Shown: positions 10,064 to 22,231, counted from the stretch's first letter. The stretch: DNA of 64,000 nt from Novosphingobium decolorationis (GCF_018417475.1 NZ_CP054856.1:620001-684000), one strand, 5' to 3'. The notes: generated by a model not told the origin, from the sequence alone. Numbers and translations: made by a program.

Positions 10064-11070
10064 ACGCCCTCACCCAGCTTCCCGATACCGCCAGGGCCAT
10101 TGCCGAGGACGAGGCGCACGACGCCTTCGGCGCAATTCTCGACGGCAAGGTCGACGATGAGGTGGTCAAGGACTTCCTCATCGCCCTTTCCGAGCGCGGC
10201 GAGACGGCGAGCGAGATCGCGGGCGCGGCGCGCGCCATGCGCGAACGCATGATCCCCATCGACGCGCCCGAGAACGCCATCGATGTGTGCGGGACGGGCG
10301 GCGACGGGCACCACACGCTCAATGTCTCGACCGCGGTCAGCCTGGTGGTCGCGGCCTGCGACGTGCCGGTCGCCAAGCACGGCAACCGGGCGGCCAGCTC
10401 CAAGGCGGGCGCGGCCGACACGCTCGAAGCACTCGGCATCGACCTCGACCGCGCCGCGGAAACCGCCGAGGACACCCTCCGGGACATCGGCATCGGCTTT
10501 CTCTTTGCGGCCAAGCACCACCCCGCGATGGGCCGCATCATGCCGATCCGCAAGGCCATCGCGCGCCGCACGATCTTCAACCTGATGGGCCCGCTTGCCA
10601 ACCCGGCCAACGTCTCGCGCCAGCTGGTCGGCATCGCCCGTCCGGCCTATGTCCCCATTTACGCCGAGGCGCTGGCCCGGCTCGGCACGGTCCACTCAAT
10701 GGTCGTCTCGGGCGACGAGGGCCTCGACGAGCTCAGCCTGGCAGGTGGCAACGAAGTCGCCGACGTTGCGGGCCGCGACGTCGCGATGAAGCGCGTGACC
10801 GCCGCCGAGCTTGGCCTGTCGAGCGCCCCGGTCGAAGCCATCCGCGGCGGAGACCCGGCCTTCAACGCGCAGGCCCTGCGGAACCTGCTCCAGGGTGAAC
10901 CCGGCGCCTACCGCGACGCCGTGCTGCTCAACGCAGCAGGCGCGCTGATGGTCGCGGGCGAAGTCGAGAGCTGGGCCGAAGGCGTCGAGGAAGCCGCCGA
11001 GGCCATCGACAAGGGCCTTGCCAACGCCCTCCTCAACTGCTGGATCGCCGCGACCAAACCGCGCGGCTGA
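10060..11070 (+). CDS. trpD: Anthranilate phosphoribosyltransferase
   Basis: TrpD joins anthranilate to PRPP. The 336 residues include the family signature motifs [16 protein letters not shown] (PRPP binding) and [21 protein letters not shown], then [12 protein letters not shown] and [10 protein letters not shown]. Translation starts at GTG 10060 in a GTGA overlap with the trpG stop; the longer open frame upstream is antiparallel noise. It is the fourth gene in the cluster. Confidence 0.97.
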   Translation: MNALTQLPDTARAIAEDEAHDAFGAILDGKVDDEVVKDFLIALSERGETASEIAGAARAMRERMIPIDAPENAIDVCGTGGDGHHTLNVSTAVSLVVAACDVPVAKHGNRAASSKAGAADTLEALGIDLDRAAETAEDTLRDIGIGFLFAAKHHPAMGRIMPIRKAIARRTIFNLMGPLANPANVSRQLVGIARPAYVPIYAEALARLGTVHSMVVSGDEGLDELSLAGGNEVADVAGRDVAMKRVTAAELGLSSAPVEAIRGGDPAFNAQALRNLLQGEPGAYRDAVLLNAAGALMVAGEVESWAEGVEEAAEAIDKGLANALLNCWIAATKPRG

Positions 11071-11084
11071 CAACAGGGAATCCC

Positions 11085-11876
11085 ATGTCCGACAAGCTGA
11101 CCGAAATCTGCGAGACCAAGCGCGGCGAAGTGACCGTGCGCAAGACCCTCTCGACGCTGGACGAACTCGACGCGCAGGCCTCCTTCCAGAGCGCGCCGCG
11201 CGGCTTCGAGGCCGCGCTGCGTACCAAGGCCCAAGGTGGCTTCGCGCTCATCGCCGAGATCAAGAAGGCAAGCCCTTCCAAGGGTCTCATCCGCCCCGAC
11301 TTCCGGCCCGCCGAACACGCGAAGGCCTATGAAGCGGGCGGCGCGGCCTGCCTCTCGATCCTGACCGACGCGCCCTACTTTCAGGGGCATGAGGATTTCC
11401 TTGTCGAGGCCCGCGCCGCGGTTTCGCTGCCGGTGATCCGCAAGGACTTCATGATCGACCCCTGGCAGGTCGCCGAAGCCCGCGCGATCGGGGCCGACGC
11501 GATCCTCATCATCGTCGCCGCGCTGGACGATACGCAGATGGCCGAGATCGAGGCCGCCGCGCACGAACGCGGCATGGACTGCCTTGTCGAAGTTCACAAC
11601 GAAGCCGAGATGGAACGTGCAAGTCGTTTGAAATCAAGGCTTATTGGCGTCAACAACCGTGACCTCAAGCGCTTTGTCACCGACATCGGCATCACCGAGC
11701 GGCTCGCCCCGCTTGCGCCCGAGGGCGCGCTCCTGGTCAGCGAGAGCGGCATCAACCGGCACGAGGACCTCGTGCGCCTCTCGGCCTGCGGCGCGCGCAC
11801 CTTCCTGGTCGGCGAAAGCCTGATGCGCGAGGCCGATGTCGAGGCCGCGACCCGGCGCCTTCTCACCGGCGCCTGA
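11085..11876 (+). CDS. trpC: Indole-3-glycerol-phosphate synthase
   Basis: TrpC closes the indole ring to form indole-3-glycerol phosphate. The 263-residue TIM barrel has the catalytic Lys in [40 protein letters not shown] and the phosphate loop LLVSESGI. It is a free-standing enzyme, not fused to TrpF. The gap from trpD is 14 bases. trpF, trpB and trpA are not in this window. Confidence 0.97.
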   Translation: MSDKLTEICETKRGEVTVRKTLSTLDELDAQASFQSAPRGFEAALRTKAQGGFALIAEIKKASPSKGLIRPDFRPAEHAKAYEAGGAACLSILTDAPYFQGHEDFLVEARAAVSLPVIRKDFMIDPWQVAEARAIGADAILIIVAALDDTQMAEIEAAAHERGMDCLVEVHNEAEMERASRLKSRLIGVNNRDLKRFVTDIGITERLAPLAPEGALLVSESGINRHEDLVRLSACGARTFLVGESLMREADVEAATRRLLTGA

Positions 11877-12007
11877 AGAGCGCGAAAAGGGGCTGTCCTA
11901 CACCGCCGCGATCTGCAAGGATCTCACGCAATGACGCCCCTTCGCGCCTCCTTCCCGACCCTTGCCGAGATGCCGCAGGAAGGGGGCCGGACAGTTGGCC
12001 CCCTGGA

Positions 12008-12025
12008 CTGTGTCAACTGTGTCAA
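12008..12025. repeat. Two tandem copies of CTGTGTCAA upstream of moaC
   Basis: The nonamer CTGTGTCAA occurs twice head to tail about 50 bases before the moaC start, in a 197-base gap that otherwise shows nothing recognisable. It could be a regulator-binding site or chance; nothing else supports a role. Confidence 0.35.
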
Positions 12026-12073
12026 CCTGATGTCCCCTCCCTGTCATTTACCCTTGCGCCAAGGACCCCTCTC

Positions 12074-12571
12074 GTGAGCTCATCGCTTAGCCATATCGAC
12101 ACGGACGGCACCGCGCGCATGGTCGATGTCGGCGCCAAGGCCGAAACCCGCCGCCTCGCGGTGGCCAGCGGCACGATCACCATGACCCGCGAGGCGCTCG
12201 ACGCCGTGCGCGCCGGCGATGCGCCCAAGGGCGACGTGCTGGGAACGGCGCGCATCGCAGGCATCCTCGCGGCCAAGAAGACCGCCGATCTCATCCCGAT
12301 GTGCCACCCCCTCCCCCTCGATGCGGTGAACCTCGATTTCACCTTCGAGAAAGAGGAAGAGTTCACCGGCTCCATCCGCGCCACCGCGACCGCCTCGATA
12401 ACCGGCAAGACCGGCATCGAGATGGAGGCCATCACCGCCGTCTCGATCGCGCTTGTCACGATCTACGACATGGCCAAGGCGCTCGATAAGGGCATGGTCA
12501 TCTCGGATATCCGCCTCGTCGAGAAGCAGGGCGGCAAGTCGGGCCACTGGAAGGCCGAAGGCTGGGTATGA
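12074..12571 (+). CDS. moaC: Cyclic pyranopterin monophosphate synthase
   Basis: MoaC makes cyclic pyranopterin monophosphate in molybdenum cofactor synthesis. The 165 residues include the conserved start of the fold (HIDTDGTARMVDVGAK), the active-site LIPMCHPLPLD and TGIEMEAITAVS. The start is GTG 12074; no ATG lies near it in frame. The stop overlaps the moeA start (ATGA), so the two cofactor genes are coupled. Confidence 0.96.
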   Translation: MSSSLSHIDTDGTARMVDVGAKAETRRLAVASGTITMTREALDAVRAGDAPKGDVLGTARIAGILAAKKTADLIPMCHPLPLDAVNLDFTFEKEEEFTGSIRATATASITGKTGIEMEAITAVSIALVTIYDMAKALDKGMVISDIRLVEKQGGKSGHWKAEGWV

Positions 12572-13815
12572 GCACCGCGCCTTCTCCCGACACGCCCGTC
12601 ATGACGCCCCCGATCCCGCTCGAAGAGGCACAGCGCCGCCTCCTTGCTCTCGCCGATCCGATGCGCCGCGAGCATGTCGACATGACAGGCGCCATCGGCC
12701 GCTATCTTGCAGAACCGCTGCTCGCCCGCCGCACCCAGCCCGCCGGGCACCTTTCCGCCATGGACGGCTACGCGGTCACCGATGGCGATCTTGCCGGCCC
12801 CTGGACCATCGTGGGCGAGAGTGCCGCCGGGCACCCCTTCACCGGCACCATGGCGCGCGGTGACGCGGTGCGCATCTCGACCGGCGCGCTGCTGCCTTGC
12901 GACGCCGCCGCCGTGATCGTGCAGGAAGATCTCACGCGCAGCGACGATGCACTCGCGCTCACCGGCTCAGGCCCCAGCCCGCAGGATCGCCACGTGCGCC
13001 GCCTCGGCTCGGACTTCGTGACCGGAAAGGAAGTCCTTCCCGCCGGAACCCGCATCGGCCCTGCGCAGATCGCGCTCGCCGTCTCGGCCGGGCACAGGCA
13101 CCTACCCGTCTTCCGCGCGCCCGAAGTCGCGATCATCGACAGCGGCGATGAGCTCTCCTCCGACCCGGAGAACTGCGCCACGCACCAGATTCCGGCGAGC
13201 AATGGCGCCATGCTGGAGGCAATGGTCGCCGGGCTCGCGGTCCAGACACGCCGCATCGGCCCGGTCGGAGATACGCTCGACGCGCTCCTGGGGGCCTTCG
13301 ACGAAGCCGCCCATGCCGACGTCATCGTCACCAGCGGCGGCGCGTCCGTTGGCGACCACGACCTCATCCGCCCCGCGCTCGAAGCCTGGGGCGCGAAGCT
13401 CGACTTCTGGCGCATCGCGATCAAGCCGGGCAAGCCGCTCCTCGTCGCCACCCGCCCCCGCTCGCAGCGCCGCCAGATCATCATCGGGCTGCCCGGAAAT
13501 CCGGTGTCTGCACTCGTTACGGGCTACCATTTCCTGCTCCCGCTGCTGCGCCGGCTGATGGGCGCGCTCGATCCTGCTCCTATGGTCGTCACCACCCGCC
13601 TCGACGGGGACCTCCCGGCCACCGGCGCACGCCGCGAATTCCTGCGCGGCACCTGGGACGGGGAATGCGTGCGCGCCGTGCGGGTTCAGGACAGCGGGGC
13701 CCTGGGCGCTCTTGCGGGCAGTAACGTGCTCATCGAGCGTCCTGCGAACGGACCGGAAACACCGTCTGGCGCAAACGTGCGCATCTACATACTCCAGAAC
13801 GGCGGTATCGCTTGA
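12568..13815 (+). CDS. moeA: Molybdopterin molybdenumtransferase
   Basis: MoeA inserts molybdate into adenylated molybdopterin, the last step of Mo cofactor synthesis. The 415 residues have the MoeA signature SAMDGYAV, a MoCF-like domain with VTSGGASVGDHD, FWRIAIKPGKPL and GLPGNPVSAL, and a C-terminal beta-barrel domain. It directly overlaps moaC. No gene for a molybdoenzyme lies next to it in the window. Confidence 0.95.
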   Translation: MSTAPSPDTPVMTPPIPLEEAQRRLLALADPMRREHVDMTGAIGRYLAEPLLARRTQPAGHLSAMDGYAVTDGDLAGPWTIVGESAAGHPFTGTMARGDAVRISTGALLPCDAAAVIVQEDLTRSDDALALTGSGPSPQDRHVRRLGSDFVTGKEVLPAGTRIGPAQIALAVSAGHRHLPVFRAPEVAIIDSGDELSSDPENCATHQIPASNGAMLEAMVAGLAVQTRRIGPVGDTLDALLGAFDEAAHADVIVTSGGASVGDHDLIRPALEAWGAKLDFWRIAIKPGKPLLVATRPRSQRRQIIIGLPGNPVSALVTGYHFLLPLLRRLMGALDPAPMVVTTRLDGDLPATGARREFLRGTWDGECVRAVRVQDSGALGALAGSNVLIERPANGPETPSGANVRIYILQNGGIA

Positions 13816-13839
13816 CGTGGGAAATTCTGTTGCTTAATT
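13812..13839 (+). promoter_or_regulatory. Likely lexA promoter
   Basis: TTGACG (13812-13817) and TTAATT (13834-13839) are 16 bases apart, about 100 bases before the lexA start. The -35 overlaps the moeA stop, and the SOS box starts at the base right after the -10. That arrangement suits repression by LexA. Confidence 0.5.
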
Positions 13840-13854
13840 GTTCTCAAAATGTTC
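13840..13854 (+). promoter_or_regulatory. SOS box (LexA operator), alphaproteobacterial GTTC-N7-GTTC
   Basis: GTTC at 13840-13843 and GTTC at 13851-13854 are separated by exactly seven bases (TCAAAAT), matching the direct-repeat LexA operator known for alphaproteobacteria. It lies 84 bases before the lexA ATG, so lexA is very probably autoregulated. A further GAAC at 13862-13865 lies seven bases after the second half-site. Confidence 0.85.
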
Positions 13855-13937
13855 ACAAGTGGAACATCCAGAAGAACAGCTGATGCGCGGGAAGCCGAAT
13901 TTCCGTGTGCGGCACGCGCAGGAAAGAGGCAGCGAAC

Positions 13938-14621
13938 ATGTTGACCCGCAAGCAGCACGAATTGCTCCGGTTCATCCAGACCCGGCTTGACGAAACCGGC
14001 ATTTCGCCCAGCTTCGAAGAAATGAAGGACGCGCTGGACCTCAAGTCCAAGTCGGGCGTGCACCGACTGATTTCAGCGCTGGAGGAACGCGGCTTCATTC
14101 GCCGCCTGCCCAACCGCGCCCGCGCGCTCGAAGTGCTGCGCCGCGCCGACGAAGGCGGCCAGGCGGCCCCTGCGGCCGGCTCGAATGTCATTCCTTTCAC
14201 AAAGCCCGAGGCCGCCACTCCCGCATCGGCACCCGATGTGATCGAGATCCCCTTGCACGGACGCATCGCCGCGGGCGTCCCGATCGAAGCGCTGGAGGAC
14301 CAGGCGATCCTGCCCGTTCCCGCCGCGCTTCTGGGCGCGGGTGAACACTATGCGCTGGAGGTCTCCGGCGATTCGATGATCGAAGCGGGCATTCTCGACG
14401 GCGACTTTGCCCTCGTGAAGCGCACCGAGATCGCCAACGATGGCGAAATCGTGGTCGCCCTCGTGCGCGGCGAGGAAGCGACGCTCAAGTACCTGCGCCG
14501 TGAAAACGGCATGATCCGTCTCGACCCGGCCAACGCGGCCTATGAACCGCAGATCTATGCGGCCGACGAGATCAAGGTGCAGGGCAAGCTCGCAGGCCTC
14601 CTGCGTCGCTACTTCCACTGA
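13938..14621 (+). CDS. lexA: LexA repressor
   Basis: LexA represses DNA-damage genes and cleaves itself when RecA is activated. The 227 residues from ATG 13938 show the winged-helix N-terminus ([18 protein letters not shown]... [15 protein letters not shown]), a linker, the Ala-Gly cleavage site in [11 protein letters not shown], the catalytic Ser in [15 protein letters not shown] and the catalytic Lys in [17 protein letters not shown] sits 9-17 bases before this ATG, favouring it over the start eleven codons upstream. An SOS box precedes the gene. Confidence 0.97.
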   Translation: MLTRKQHELLRFIQTRLDETGISPSFEEMKDALDLKSKSGVHRLISALEERGFIRRLPNRARALEVLRRADEGGQAAPAAGSNVIPFTKPEAATPASAPDVIEIPLHGRIAAGVPIEALEDQAILPVPAALLGAGEHYALEVSGDSMIEAGILDGDFALVKRTEIANDGEIVVALVRGEEATLKYLRRENGMIRLDPANAAYEPQIYAADEIKVQGKLAGLLRRYFH

Positions 14622-14648
14622 GCCGACCGGATCGCAGCGCCACGCGCG

Positions 14649-16880
14649 CTAACGATCCGGAGACGACGGTGATGGCATGGGCGGGATGAGGTCCTGCAAG
14701 GACATCTCTCCTGTCCGTCCACGCCACCATCCATGCATGCCCTGCCCCTGCGCGACATTGCGCACCGCGCCGCGCGACAGATCAACGCTCAGGCCTCCCG
14801 TCTGGCTGAGCGTCCCCCGGTCAGCCTTGAACCAGCGCGGCCGGCATGCCCGCGGCAGCCAGCGATCCGAAATCACGATGTCAGCCCGGTCGCAGGCGGC
14901 GGCGAGCTCTCTTTCGGGTACGATGTCCCGGCTCCTCGACAACAACACGGTCGCTGCACGCTCCCGCATCTGCAAGGTGATCGAACAGAAATCGGCGTTA
15001 CAGCGCGCGCCCGGATGATCGGGGAGGTAGATCGCCTCCCCGCGCAGCCCCGCATTCTCCTGGAAATTGTCACGCACATAGTCACTGCGCGTGTCGCGCA
15101 GCAGCAGCAGCCTTGGCGCATCACGCCCGGCCGTCCGCTCCACAACGCCTACGTTGCGGCCATCCCCGGCGATCAGCAGATCAGGCGGTGCCTGATTATA
15201 GAGGACAAGAGAGCCCGCGACGCAGGGGAGAGCGCCCAGCAGACGCGCCTTTCCGACCAATAGGGCCAGCCAGAATCCTCCGGCAAGGAACAACGTGAAG
15301 GCCACCTCGCCCATGCCCGGCACCAGCGTCACCGCCCCCGGCTGCGCCGAGACCCAATGCGCCAGTCCCAGCACCGCATTGATGGTCCATCCCACGACGG
15401 CCCAGAGCGGCGCACCAAGGGACACGATATCGGCCGCCAGGGCCAGAACCACTCCGGGCATGATCACAAAGGTCGTCAACGGAATTGCGACGAGATTGGC
15501 CAAGGAGCCGTAGAGACCGGCCTTGTGAAAGTGGAACAGCGCAATCGGCATCAGGGCGAGCTCGATCACCAGCCCGGTCAGCATGAGCATGCCGAACCAG
15601 CGCACGCCGCGCATCCAGGCCGGCTCCTCGCGGGGACCGAGGAAATTGCGCACGGGTGCAGAGGTCGACAAAGCCACGATGGCAAGGACAGCGGCAAAGC
15701 TCATCTGGAAGCTTGGTCCCACCACGGCTTCAGGCCATAGAAGCATGACGGCGAATGCCGCCACTGCCAGAATTCGCAAGGACAGTGCTTCGCGCCCCAG
15801 CGCCAGGGCACCAAGCACGAGCAGCGCCGCGATACACGAACGAACCGTCGGCACCTGCGCGCCGGTCAGCAGCGTATAGCCAATCCCCCCCAGCGCAGCG
15901 AGCCCGGAGGCCAATACCGGCAACCGTACTCGCAGTGCCAAGGCCGGCCACAAGGCGAGCGTGCGCACGGACAGGAAATAAATAAGGCCAATCACGGCCG
16001 TCTCGTGGAGCCCGCTTATGGCCAACAGATGCGCGAGGCCGGAATCGCGCATGGCCTGCGCATCGTCGGCCGTGATGCCTCCCCGATCCCCGGTGACGAG
16101 CGCCACCGCAATGCCATTCGCCCGCTCATCAACCTGCTCACGAACATGCGCGGCCAGTCGGCGCCGAACGCGTGCCAACGGCGCTTCCCCTCCTTCCGCT
16201 GGCTCCAGGACGGTGACGGGCTTCAGGATCGTTCCCGAACCGGCAAGTCCGGCAAACCAGGCCGTTCTTGCAAAATTATAACCACCCGGGAGCAGCGGCG
16301 CTGCCGGCGGCATGATCCTCGCCTCAAACTCGATGAGACTGCCCTCGCTGATCTCAGCCGATCGGACAGATTCGCCCTCGGACAGCTCATCCGGCAGGTT
16401 GAGCCGGATCTTGAGAGCCCGCCCGCTTGCCTGGTCGCGCGTGGCGACCACCAACCGGCGGCGCGATTGGGCCGATTGCGACTCCACCGCGAGCACCCTC
16501 CCCGTGAATGCTCCATACAAAGGCCGCTCGATGGGAGGTGTTCCCACCATCATGGAGCGGCCCCAGATCAGGACGCAGCCCGCCGCGACCGTCAGGGGCA
16601 CCCAAAAAAAAGCTTGCGAGACAGTTTGAAACGCACCACATCGCCGCCAGCAAACTCGGGTCGCCAAGCTTGCTGCACAGCACAACGCAATGAGGCCTGC
16701 CCATTGGGACGGCTTCGGAAGCGCAAACCATGCCGCGATGCCGGTCCCGAAAGCCACGGAAAGCCACGGGACACGATCACGACACGATTGCGAAAGAAAT
16801 CCTTCGATTGCCGCCAAAGCACTCGACAAGTTGCGTTCGCTGTTCCATTGCCGACCCCGCAATGCAGCGTCTCCGGACAT
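14649..16880 (-). CDS. comEC: ComEC/Rec2-family DNA-uptake channel protein
   Basis: ComEC proteins form the inner-membrane channel for transforming DNA. From the ATG at 16880 the product has about 743 residues: N-terminal helices, a DUF4131-like soluble segment ([21 protein letters not shown]), and the Competence domain with [30 protein letters not shown] and many helices. The C-terminal 170 residues lack the HxHxDH metallo-beta-lactamase motif of longer ComECs and look like a shortened version. The open frame runs 95 codons further upstream into the gltX start, so the start is inferred. No other competence gene is nearby. Confidence 0.88.
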   Translation of the reverse strand: MSGDAALRGRQWNSERNLSSALAAIEGFLSQSCRDRVPWLSVAFGTGIAAWFALPKPSQWAGLIALCCAASLATRVCWRRCGAFQTVSQAFFWVPLTVAAGCVLIWGRSMMVGTPPIERPLYGAFTGRVLAVESQSAQSRRRLVVATRDQASGRALKIRLNLPDELSEGESVRSAEISEGSLIEFEARIMPPAAPLLPGGYNFARTAWFAGLAGSGTILKPVTVLEPAEGGEAPLARVRRRLAAHVREQVDERANGIAVALVTGDRGGITADDAQAMRDSGLAHLLAISGLHETAVIGLIYFLSVRTLALWPALALRVRLPVLASGLAALGGIGYTLLTGAQVPTVRSCIAALLVLGALALGREALSLRILAVAAFAVMLLWPEAVVGPSFQMSFAAVLAIVALSTSAPVRNFLGPREEPAWMRGVRWFGMLMLTGLVIELALMPIALFHFHKAGLYGSLANLVAIPLTTFVIMPGVVLALAADIVSLGAPLWAVVGWTINAVLGLAHWVSAQPGAVTLVPGMGEVAFTLFLAGGFWLALLVGKARLLGALPCVAGSLVLYNQAPPDLLIAGDGRNVGVVERTAGRDAPRLLLLRDTRSDYVRDNFQENAGLRGEAIYLPDHPGARCNADFCSITLQMRERAATVLLSRSRDIVPERELAAACDRADIVISDRWLPRACRPRWFKADRGTLSQTGGLSVDLSRGAVRNVAQGQGMHGWWRGRTGEMSLQDLIPPMPSPSSPDR

Positions 16881-16956
16881 GATGTCCGGGCCCACAATTT
16901 TACCGGGTCGGGTGACCTCGATCGCCATGCCCGGAATAGGACAGAAGGTGATTGGA

Positions 16957-18426
16957 ATGGCAAGTGGAAGTGCAACGAGCGGATCGAGCGGCACCAAGGC
17001 CGTCGTTACGCGCTTTGCTCCCTCGCCGACCGGCTTTCTGCATATCGGCGGTGCCCGCACCGCGCTGTTCAACTGGCTCTTTGCCCGCCACCACGGTGGC
17101 AAGTATCTTCTGCGCATCGAGGACACCGACCGTGCCCGCTCGACCGATGCCGCGATCGAAGCCATCTTCGACGGCCTCTCCTGGCTGGGACTGAATGGTG
17201 ATGAGGAACCCGTGTTCCAGTTCGCCCGTTCCGAGCGTCACGCCGAAGTCGCCGCGAAGCTGCTGGAGGCCGGACAGGCCTATCGCTGCTACCTGACCAG
17301 CGAACAGCTCGCGGAACGCCGCCAGAAGGCGCAGGATGAGCGACGTCCTTTCCGCCTCGACAGCGAGTGGCGCGATGCCGACGCTGCGCAGTGGCCGGAT
17401 GATCAACCCTACGTGGTGCGCGTCAAGGCTCCGCGCGATGGCGAGACCACCATCGATGACCAGGTCCAGGGCCCGATCACGGTTCAGAACCGCGAGCTCG
17501 ACGACTTCATCATCCTGCGTTCGGACGGCACGCCGACCTACATGCTGGCCGTGGTTGTCGATGACCGCGACATGGGCGTTACCCACGTCATTCGCGGCGA
17601 TGATCATATCAACAACGCGTTTCGCCAGCTGGTGATCCTGCGCGCGATGAACGAGATCGAGGGTGGCTGGGAAGACCCTCTCTACGCCCACATTCCACTC
17701 ATCCACGGCGCTGATGGCGCCAAGCTTTCCAAGCGCCATGGTGCGCTCGGTGTCGATGCCTACCGCGACGAGATGGGCCTCCTGCCCGACGCGGTCTTCA
17801 ACTACCTGCTGCGCCTCGGGTGGGGCCATGGCGATGAAGAAATCATCAGCCGCGAGCAGGCGGTCGAATGGTTCGACATCACCAATGTCAACAAGGGCGC
17901 CTCGCGGTTCGACCTCGCGAAGCTGCAAAATCTCAACGGTCACTACCTGCGCGAAGCGAGCGACGAATATCTCGCCGATCTCGTTCTGCCGCGGCTTGTC
18001 GCTGCCGGATACCCGGACGCCGACAAGGCCCTGCTGGCACGCGCCATGGCCGAACTGAAGGTCCGCGCGAAGGACCTCAACGATCTTGCAGAAGGCGCTG
18101 TTTTCCTTTTTGCCAAACGTCCTCTCACTATGACCGAGAAGGCGCAGAAGCTCCTGACCGACGAGGCGCGTGAGCGTCTGGCCGCGATCCACGAGCGTCT
18201 GAGCGGGGAGCCCGAATGGACCCTTGAGGCTTTGGAAGCCAACCTGAAGGCAATGGCCGCAGAGCTCGAACTGGGCCTCGGCAAGCTCGCACAACCCCTG
18301 CGGGCGGCCCTGACGGGTCAGACAACGTCGCCAGGGATTTTTGACGTATTGGTACTTCTTGGCCGGGACGAAAGTCTCGCGCGCATCACAGCGCAGGCCG
18401 GGGAGCATACCGAGACACAAGCATAA
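16957..18426 (+). CDS. gltX: Glutamate--tRNA ligase
   Basis: This enzyme charges tRNA-Glu. The 489 residues contain the class I signature as [20 protein letters not shown] (HIGH variant HIGG), the KMSKS loop as [10 protein letters not shown], and an all-helical anticodon-binding C-terminus. Starting at ATG 16957 places AGAAGG upstream at useful distance; another in-frame ATG at 16927 is possible. It is divergent from comEC and 13 bases from gltA, so the two plus-strand genes are probably cotranscribed. Sphingomonads may carry a second GluRS; whether this copy also charges tRNA-Gln cannot be judged here. Confidence 0.96.
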   Translation: MASGSATSGSSGTKAVVTRFAPSPTGFLHIGGARTALFNWLFARHHGGKYLLRIEDTDRARSTDAAIEAIFDGLSWLGLNGDEEPVFQFARSERHAEVAAKLLEAGQAYRCYLTSEQLAERRQKAQDERRPFRLDSEWRDADAAQWPDDQPYVVRVKAPRDGETTIDDQVQGPITVQNRELDDFIILRSDGTPTYMLAVVVDDRDMGVTHVIRGDDHINNAFRQLVILRAMNEIEGGWEDPLYAHIPLIHGADGAKLSKRHGALGVDAYRDEMGLLPDAVFNYLLRLGWGHGDEEIISREQAVEWFDITNVNKGASRFDLAKLQNLNGHYLREASDEYLADLVLPRLVAAGYPDADKALLARAMAELKVRAKDLNDLAEGAVFLFAKRPLTMTEKAQKLLTDEARERLAAIHERLSGEPEWTLEALEANLKAMAAELELGLGKLAQPLRAALTGQTTSPGIFDVLVLLGRDESLARITAQAGEHTETQA

Positions 18427-18439
18427 GGAGTAAGAACTG

Positions 18440-19723
<1,284 letters not shown>

Positions 19724-19756
19724 GCAGACGGTCAGGAACTGACCATCTGAACGAAG

Positions 19757-19785
19757 AGGCCTCCGCGATAGCGGGGGCCTTTTTC
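19757..19785 (+). terminator. Rho-independent terminator after gltA
   Basis: AGGCCTCCGC and GCGGGGGCCT form a hairpin with one mismatch around a GATA loop, followed by five Ts. It lies about 35 bases after the gltA stop. Confidence 0.85.
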
Positions 19786-19852
19786 GTTGCTTTCATGCTT
19801 TTTGTGGAAGAGCGCGCGGTTCCGGTCAGCCCCACCCCGTGCGGCAGTGCCG

Positions 19853-21235
19853 TCAGGGCGCGTCGGGATCTGCGGGCACGGTCAGAATGAAGCGCGCCCC
19901 GCGCCCAGGTTCGCTCTCGACCGTGAGATCGCCACCCATGGCCCGGGCGAGGCGGCGTGAGATGAACAGGCCAAGGCCCGACCCCCCATCGCCCACGCGC
20001 CCCAGACGCTCGAACTTGTCGAACACGCGGGCCTGCTGCTCGGGCGAGATACCCGGCCCCTCGTCGGCCACGATAACCTGGGCGTTCGCCCCGTCGCCTT
20101 CCAGACGTATCCAGATCTGCGAGCCTTCCGGGGAATAGCGGATCGCATTGCCGATCAGGTTCAAAAGCACCTGCAGAACGCGCCGAAATTCCGCGATGGC
20201 AGGCAGTGTCTCGCCGGGTTCGGGCGCGATCAGGGCGATGCTCTTTTCCCGCGCCCGTACATTGAGGATACCCGCGGCCTGGCGCGAAACCTCGCCCAGG
20301 TCGATCTGGTCCGGCGCGGTCTGGAAGTCGCGGGATTCGACAACTTCCAGATCCGAAAGGTCGTCGAGCAGGTCGAGCAGAAGCTGCCCCGCGCTCGAGA
20401 TCTCACTGGCATAGCCCGCGTACGCATCGGGCAAGGGACCCGCCATGCGCGTGCGAATGGTCTCCGCATTCGCAATGATTCGGGCAATGGGCTGGCGCAG
20501 GACCGGGGCCAGTTCCTGCCCGACCAGACCCCGCCGATTGCTCGGCAGGGCCGCGCCTCCCACCGAAGCCGCTGCCGTGGGAGCCGGAACATCCGAAAGC
20601 AGCAGGAGTTCGAAGCCCGCCGGATCGAAACCCGGTTGCATCGCCGGAAGCAGGCGCACCTGGAATGGGCGCGAAGAGGCGGGCACGATCACCCGGCTGC
20701 CATCGAGCAGCCGCCAGTGAAGCGGTTGATGGTGGGTCACATTCTCAGGGGGCAGGAAATCGGTCCAGAGCCGTCCGATGCCGTTCTCCATGGCCGCGGC
20801 GAGTTCGCGCAATTCCGCGCTTTCCGTCTCAACGGCAAGGATACGCTGCCCCGCGTCCAGGCGGGCCGTCAGCTCGGCCAGATGACGGTCGGTCGCGGCT
20901 CTCCGCGCCTCGCTCGCCGTGGAATCCTCGGAAGGCTGGGGCGCGCTGCGCCAATTGCGAATGCGGATATCGCAGCCCTGCCCACCATCGCGCGGCTCGG
21001 CTTCCACCCAGGCCGTAACGATCTCGCCGCCATCATGCGCGGACACGGCGCGGGCCAGGCGAAAGCCATAGCGCCTGGCCTTGCGCACCAGCTCCATCAA
21101 TTCGGGAACGGCGATGGGCCCCGGCAGCTGTCCGCCGCAACGAAGGTGCAGACCGGCCAGCGGCTCATCGGCGCTCAGCAGGCAGTCCTGGGCATCGCTT
21201 TGTCCGCGCGCGAGAATGGTGCCGTCAGAACGCAT
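19853..21235 (-). CDS. Histidine-kinase-like ATPase without a recognisable phospho-acceptor His
   Basis: The 460-residue protein ends in a clear HATPase_c domain: N box LLNLIGNAIRYSPEGS, G1 DEGPGIS, F box FDKFERLG and G2 GGSGLGLFISRRLA. Where the dimerisation helix would carry SHELRTP, the sequence reads GQELAPVLRQPIARI near residue 240, so the His appears to be Gln. The N-terminal half resembles a PAS-like or sensory region with no membrane helix, so it should be cytosolic. ATG 21235 gives an 11-base overlap with the upstream gene. It may act as a pseudokinase or ATP-dependent switch, as DivL does with Tyr in Caulobacter, but that is inference. Confidence 0.75.
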   Translation of the reverse strand: MRSDGTILARGQSDAQDCLLSADEPLAGLHLRCGGQLPGPIAVPELMELVRKARRYGFRLARAVSAHDGGEIVTAWVEAEPRDGGQGCDIRIRNWRSAPQPSEDSTASEARRAATDRHLAELTARLDAGQRILAVETESAELRELAAAMENGIGRLWTDFLPPENVTHHQPLHWRLLDGSRVIVPASSRPFQVRLLPAMQPGFDPAGFELLLLSDVPAPTAAASVGGAALPSNRRGLVGQELAPVLRQPIARIIANAETIRTRMAGPLPDAYAGYASEISSAGQLLLDLLDDLSDLEVVESRDFQTAPDQIDLGEVSRQAAGILNVRAREKSIALIAPEPGETLPAIAEFRRVLQVLLNLIGNAIRYSPEGSQIWIRLEGDGANAQVIVADEGPGISPEQQARVFDKFERLGRVGDGGSGLGLFISRRLARAMGGDLTVESEPGRGARFILTVPADPDAP

Positions 21236-22196
21236 CGGCGTGCCCCCCAACCGAATTGAGAATGGCCGCCGCACGGTCCGCACCAATACTGCCAAAGCCT
21301 TCGGGAAGCAGGACATCGGGATGCAAAGCCAGAAACTCCTGCTCGATTGCCCCGGTTTTCAGACCGGCAGCCCGAAGCGAGAGGGCCAGTCGGGCCATCT
21401 GCCCCTCGTGTGTCGAGAAGATAACGTGATCGCGCTCCTGCCCCGATGCGAGACCAAGCGCACTCAGGAAAAGGGCCAGTCCCGCGCTGCAGACGGACAG
21501 GGCCGCGTGTGCGCCCCCGCCAAGGGCCAGGATAAGCTGCGCGGCCAGCCCGATGCGGGAGGCCCCTTCATCGAAGCGTGCGCGCACTTCGGCTGCCGCG
21601 CGCTCACAATCCGCTGTCCAGCGCGGATTCGCGCCGTCCAGCTGGACCAGGGCCATCAGCACGGCATGAAGCAGTTCCCCCGGCAGTTCGACAAGTGGCA
21701 GGCGCATGCGACGCTGCGCCTGCCCCCACCGCGCCTGCGCGGCGAGGAAGCGCATGGCGGTGTCCTGGGTTTCCGGGTCGTTCGAGGAGATCAGGGCCTG
21801 CAGCAAGGGTGGTACGACCGGGTCGAGAGCATGGCGTGCCTGGAGCCGCTCGGTCAGCTGCCATTCAAGCGCGAGCCCGTGCAGGTGCGTAAGCAGCTGC
21901 GGATTGTCGATAAGAGCCTGCCCCAGAAGGGCCGTCTGCGTCCCCTGATCTGCCAGCGAGTCAGGATCGCTTCGGCAGGACGTGAGTGCAGCCATGAGCT
22001 GGCCCGCCAGATCGCCCACCATGCCGCGAACGCGCGCAAGGATCTCATCGCTGAAAACCGAGTTGTCCTGGGCGCTTATGAGGTGCCTGAGAATGGGCAG
22101 CATCGTTTGCGCCGAGGCATCGCCTCGCGCAAGTTCCTCTCCCATCATGCTTTCCAGCTGACGGGCTCCATCCCTGAAGGCTGCCTGGTCGTTCAT
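21225..22196 (-). CDS. Conserved hypothetical all-helical protein (possibly DUF2336-like)
   Basis: The 323-residue product has no signal peptide. It is rich in Leu and Ala with repeated amphipathic helices, reminiscent of the HEAT-like DUF2336 proteins of alphaproteobacteria; that resemblance is from memory and is weak. There is no catalytic motif that I recognise. It starts 35 bases after the membrane-protein gene upstream and overlaps the kinase-like gene downstream by 11 bases, so it should be made together with them. Confidence 0.6.
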   Translation of the reverse strand: MNDQAAFRDGARQLESMMGEELARGDASAQTMLPILRHLISAQDNSVFSDEILARVRGMVGDLAGQLMAALTSCRSDPDSLADQGTQTALLGQALIDNPQLLTHLHGLALEWQLTERLQARHALDPVVPPLLQALISSNDPETQDTAMRFLAAQARWGQAQRRMRLPLVELPGELLHAVLMALVQLDGANPRWTADCERAAAEVRARFDEGASRIGLAAQLILALGGGAHAALSVCSAGLALFLSALGLASGQERDHVIFSTHEGQMARLALSLRAAGLKTGAIEQEFLALHPDVLLPEGFGSIGADRAAAILNSVGGHADAF

Positions 22197-22231
22197 GCCA
22201 TGTGCCTAACCCGGCCTTGGTTAAATCGAAG

